DNA of 24,439 nt from Saksenaea vasiformis B4078 (Eukaryota > Mucoromycota > Mucoromycetes > Mucorales > Saksenaeaceae), in NCBI GenBank assembly GCA_000697055.1, contig JNDT01000993.1, positions 1 through 24,439 on the forward strand. The letters are read 5' to 3'. Position numbers and translations under genes: made by a program. The notes under the pieces were generated by a model. The model was not told where the DNA came from. It was given only the letters and a program-made list of their open reading frames with translations, and made no database searches. Numbering within the stretch: position 1 is the stretch's first letter; each line of letters begins with the position of its first letter. Positions 24,301-24,439 of the stretch are shown piece after piece.

Positions 24301-24439
24301 CGTTGTGCCGGAACAGCAGAGAGTGGAAGACAGGATTTCCTCTCAAGTAAAGGGCAGTCACGGAAGGCTATCACCCGCGTGACGGTCCGCCTTTTTCTGT
24401 GATATCTCTGATTGGCCCTTTTAGGCTTGTTATTGTTCT
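24301..24439 (-). promoter_or_regulatory. RBM22/Slt11 promoter with CCAAT box
   Basis: On the minus strand a CCAAT pentamer (ATTGG on plus at 24411-24415) lies 111-115 bp upstream of the ATG. No TATA box is seen, as is usual for housekeeping genes. Confidence 0.4.

Overview
The window reads as nuclear DNA of a filamentous fungus, most likely an early-diverging one (Mucoromycota/Mucorales type). This is an inference from several features. Introns are very short (39-69 nt) and GT-AG with CTAAC/CTGAC-like branch points. Genes are dense and intron-rich, and promoters are pyrimidine-rich. There is a Tc1/mariner copy, and an MTH1-type Nudix gene of the kind budding yeast lacks. I cannot name a genus from the sequence alone.

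Left third (1-7.6 kb) is an accessory, transposon-scarred region. It holds a frameshifted Tc1/mariner transposase cut by the window edge (minus, 1-999). Next is a small secreted ten-cysteine protein (minus, 1267-1533) with a TATA box, then a heavily decayed DDE-type transposase (plus, about 2531-3954). A compact protein made of three DUF5648 'HFYTTD' repeats follows (plus, 4392-4814). Last come about 1.7 kb without a convincing gene and an unrecognised Ser/Pro-rich basic protein (plus, about 6664-7560).

Right two thirds (8-24.4 kb) is conserved housekeeping DNA. In order: an MTH1/NUDT1-like 8-oxo-dGTP diphosphatase (plus, 5 exons); SMC5 of the SMC5/6 genome-stability complex (minus, 24 exons, about 1114 aa); a 1.9-kb intergenic stretch with a possible degenerate Fanzor/TnpB-like relic; a PMC1-type vacuolar Ca2+-ATPase (plus, 14 exons, about 1055 aa); eIF3 subunit d (minus, 3 coding exons plus a likely 5'UTR intron); a Snapin-like BLOC-1/BORC subunit (plus, 2 exons); and the spliceosomal factor RBM22/Slt11/Ecm2 (minus, 9 exons). 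Gene models were built by hand from splice signals and reading-frame continuity against family knowledge. The conserved genes are unrelated in function, so their proximity shows no pathway. They form convergent pairs (Nudix/SMC5, PMC1/eIF3d, Snapin/RBM22) with only about 200-320 bp between stop codons, and divergent pairs (SMC5/PMC1, eIF3d/Snapin).

The most useful observations are two stopless, multiple-of-three introns that a naive reading would translate (one inside the KGAAE motif of PMC1, one in the SMC5 coiled coil). Next are the secreted Cys-rich protein, the stand-alone DUF5648 repeat protein and the traces of two further transposon families. I found no clear evidence of a new multi-gene system.
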